Source: DATKWS01 sp035529435 | GTDB taxonomy: Bacteria; Krumholzibacteriota; Krumholzibacteriia; Krumholzibacteriales; Krumholzibacteriaceae | Length of the DNA stretch: 6,319 bases | Direction of reading: 5' to 3' | Assembly (NCBI GenBank): GCA_035529435.1 | Contig: DATKWS010000078.1 | Span: forward strand, 1 to 6,319 | In this document: in pieces, positions 6,166 to 6,319 of the stretch | Layout: every line of letters starts with the position of its first letter | Position numbering within the stretch: the stretch's first letter is position 1 | The notes under the pieces: model-generated | Seen by the model: only the letters and a program-made list of their open reading frames with translations | Database searches by the model: none | What the model was told of the DNA's origin: nothing | Position numbers and translations under genes: made by a program

Positions 6166-6319
6166 CTATTCCGGCACGGGCGAGACGGTGATCTGCCGTG
6201 CATCGCTCCCGTCGGCGTTCATGACCCAGATGGTGCCGTGCTCGGAACAATATTCCTGCGGTCTGCGGCACACGTACGCAATCCTGCTTCCATCGGGCGA
6301 CCAGCAGGGCTGTTCGCCT
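6166..6319 (-). CDS. C-terminal end of a TolB/PD40-type beta-propeller protein (5' partial)
   Basis: The minus strand carries the last 50 codons of a gene that enters from beyond the right edge and ends at TAG (6168-6166). The visible peptide holds one propeller blade in the style of TolB and WD40-like PD40 repeats: CWSPDGSRIAYV, then a loop with two Cys, then IWVMNADGSDARQIT, and a short SPVPE tail. The pairing of SPDGxxIAY with IWVMNADGS is highly characteristic of these repeats, which usually occur in secreted or periplasmic proteins that bind other proteins. Number of blades, signal peptide and any fused domain cannot be seen. The gene converges on the rhomboid gene with 57 bases between the stops. 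Confidence 0.8.
   Translation of the reverse strand, partial: GEQPCWSPDGSRIAYVCRRPQEYCSEHGTIWVMNADGSDARQITVSPVPE

Noticed and set aside
4923..6191. Plus-strand open frame of 422 codons in another frame of the rhomboid gene
   Set aside because: It is an Arg/Gly/Pro-rich shadow typical of frame-shifted GC-rich coding sequence.
1..6319. Search for mobile elements, CRISPR arrays, tRNA/rRNA genes and tandem repeats
   Set aside because: No regularly spaced repeats, transposase motifs, terminal repeats or tRNA-like folds were noticed by eye; a covariance-model scan was not possible.

Overview
This is a GC-rich bacterial window (about 60% G+C by eye) with Shine-Dalgarno-led genes. The envelope-directed products (a signal-peptide protein, a six-helix rhomboid, a TolB-like propeller end and an aspartyl protease with PDZ) suggest a Gram-negative-type, free-living bacterium. 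The mixture is reminiscent of poorly cultured FCB-like or Acidobacteria-like lineages, but nothing here fixes the phylum and that placement is a guess. I see no mobile element, CRISPR array, tRNA or rRNA.

Layout. Positions 1-3424 hold three plus-strand genes with short gaps (72 and 60 bases): the end of a tandem retropepsin-like aspartyl protease with a C-terminal PDZ domain (5' end outside the window), a beta-CASP metallo-beta-lactamase-fold ribonuclease of the TTHA0252/CPSF-73 type, and endonuclease V (nfi). No promoter or convincing terminator is visible between them, so they may be co-transcribed. A small secreted protein of unknown function (3443-4174, minus strand) converges on nfi with only 18 bases between the stop codons. 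It has the clearest expression signals in the window: an extended -10 promoter, a stem-loop at the predicted 5' end of the mRNA and a strong ribosome binding site.

Positions 4175-4506 are a 332-base divergent intergenic region, partly AT-rich, with several inverted repeats. It separates the secreted-protein gene from a plus-strand gene (4507-6108) for a rhomboid intramembrane serine protease with a large extracytoplasmic insert after its first membrane helix and a cytoplasmic TPR-like tail. That gene converges on the 3' end of a minus-strand gene for a TolB/PD40-type beta-propeller protein, which is cut by the window edge.

Functionally this looks like ordinary chromosome: RNA turnover, repair of deaminated bases and envelope proteolysis. 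No multi-gene defence or biosynthetic system is visible. The items most worth a second look are the uncharacterised secreted protein with its well-formed promoter and leader, and the architecture of the neighbouring rhomboid protease.
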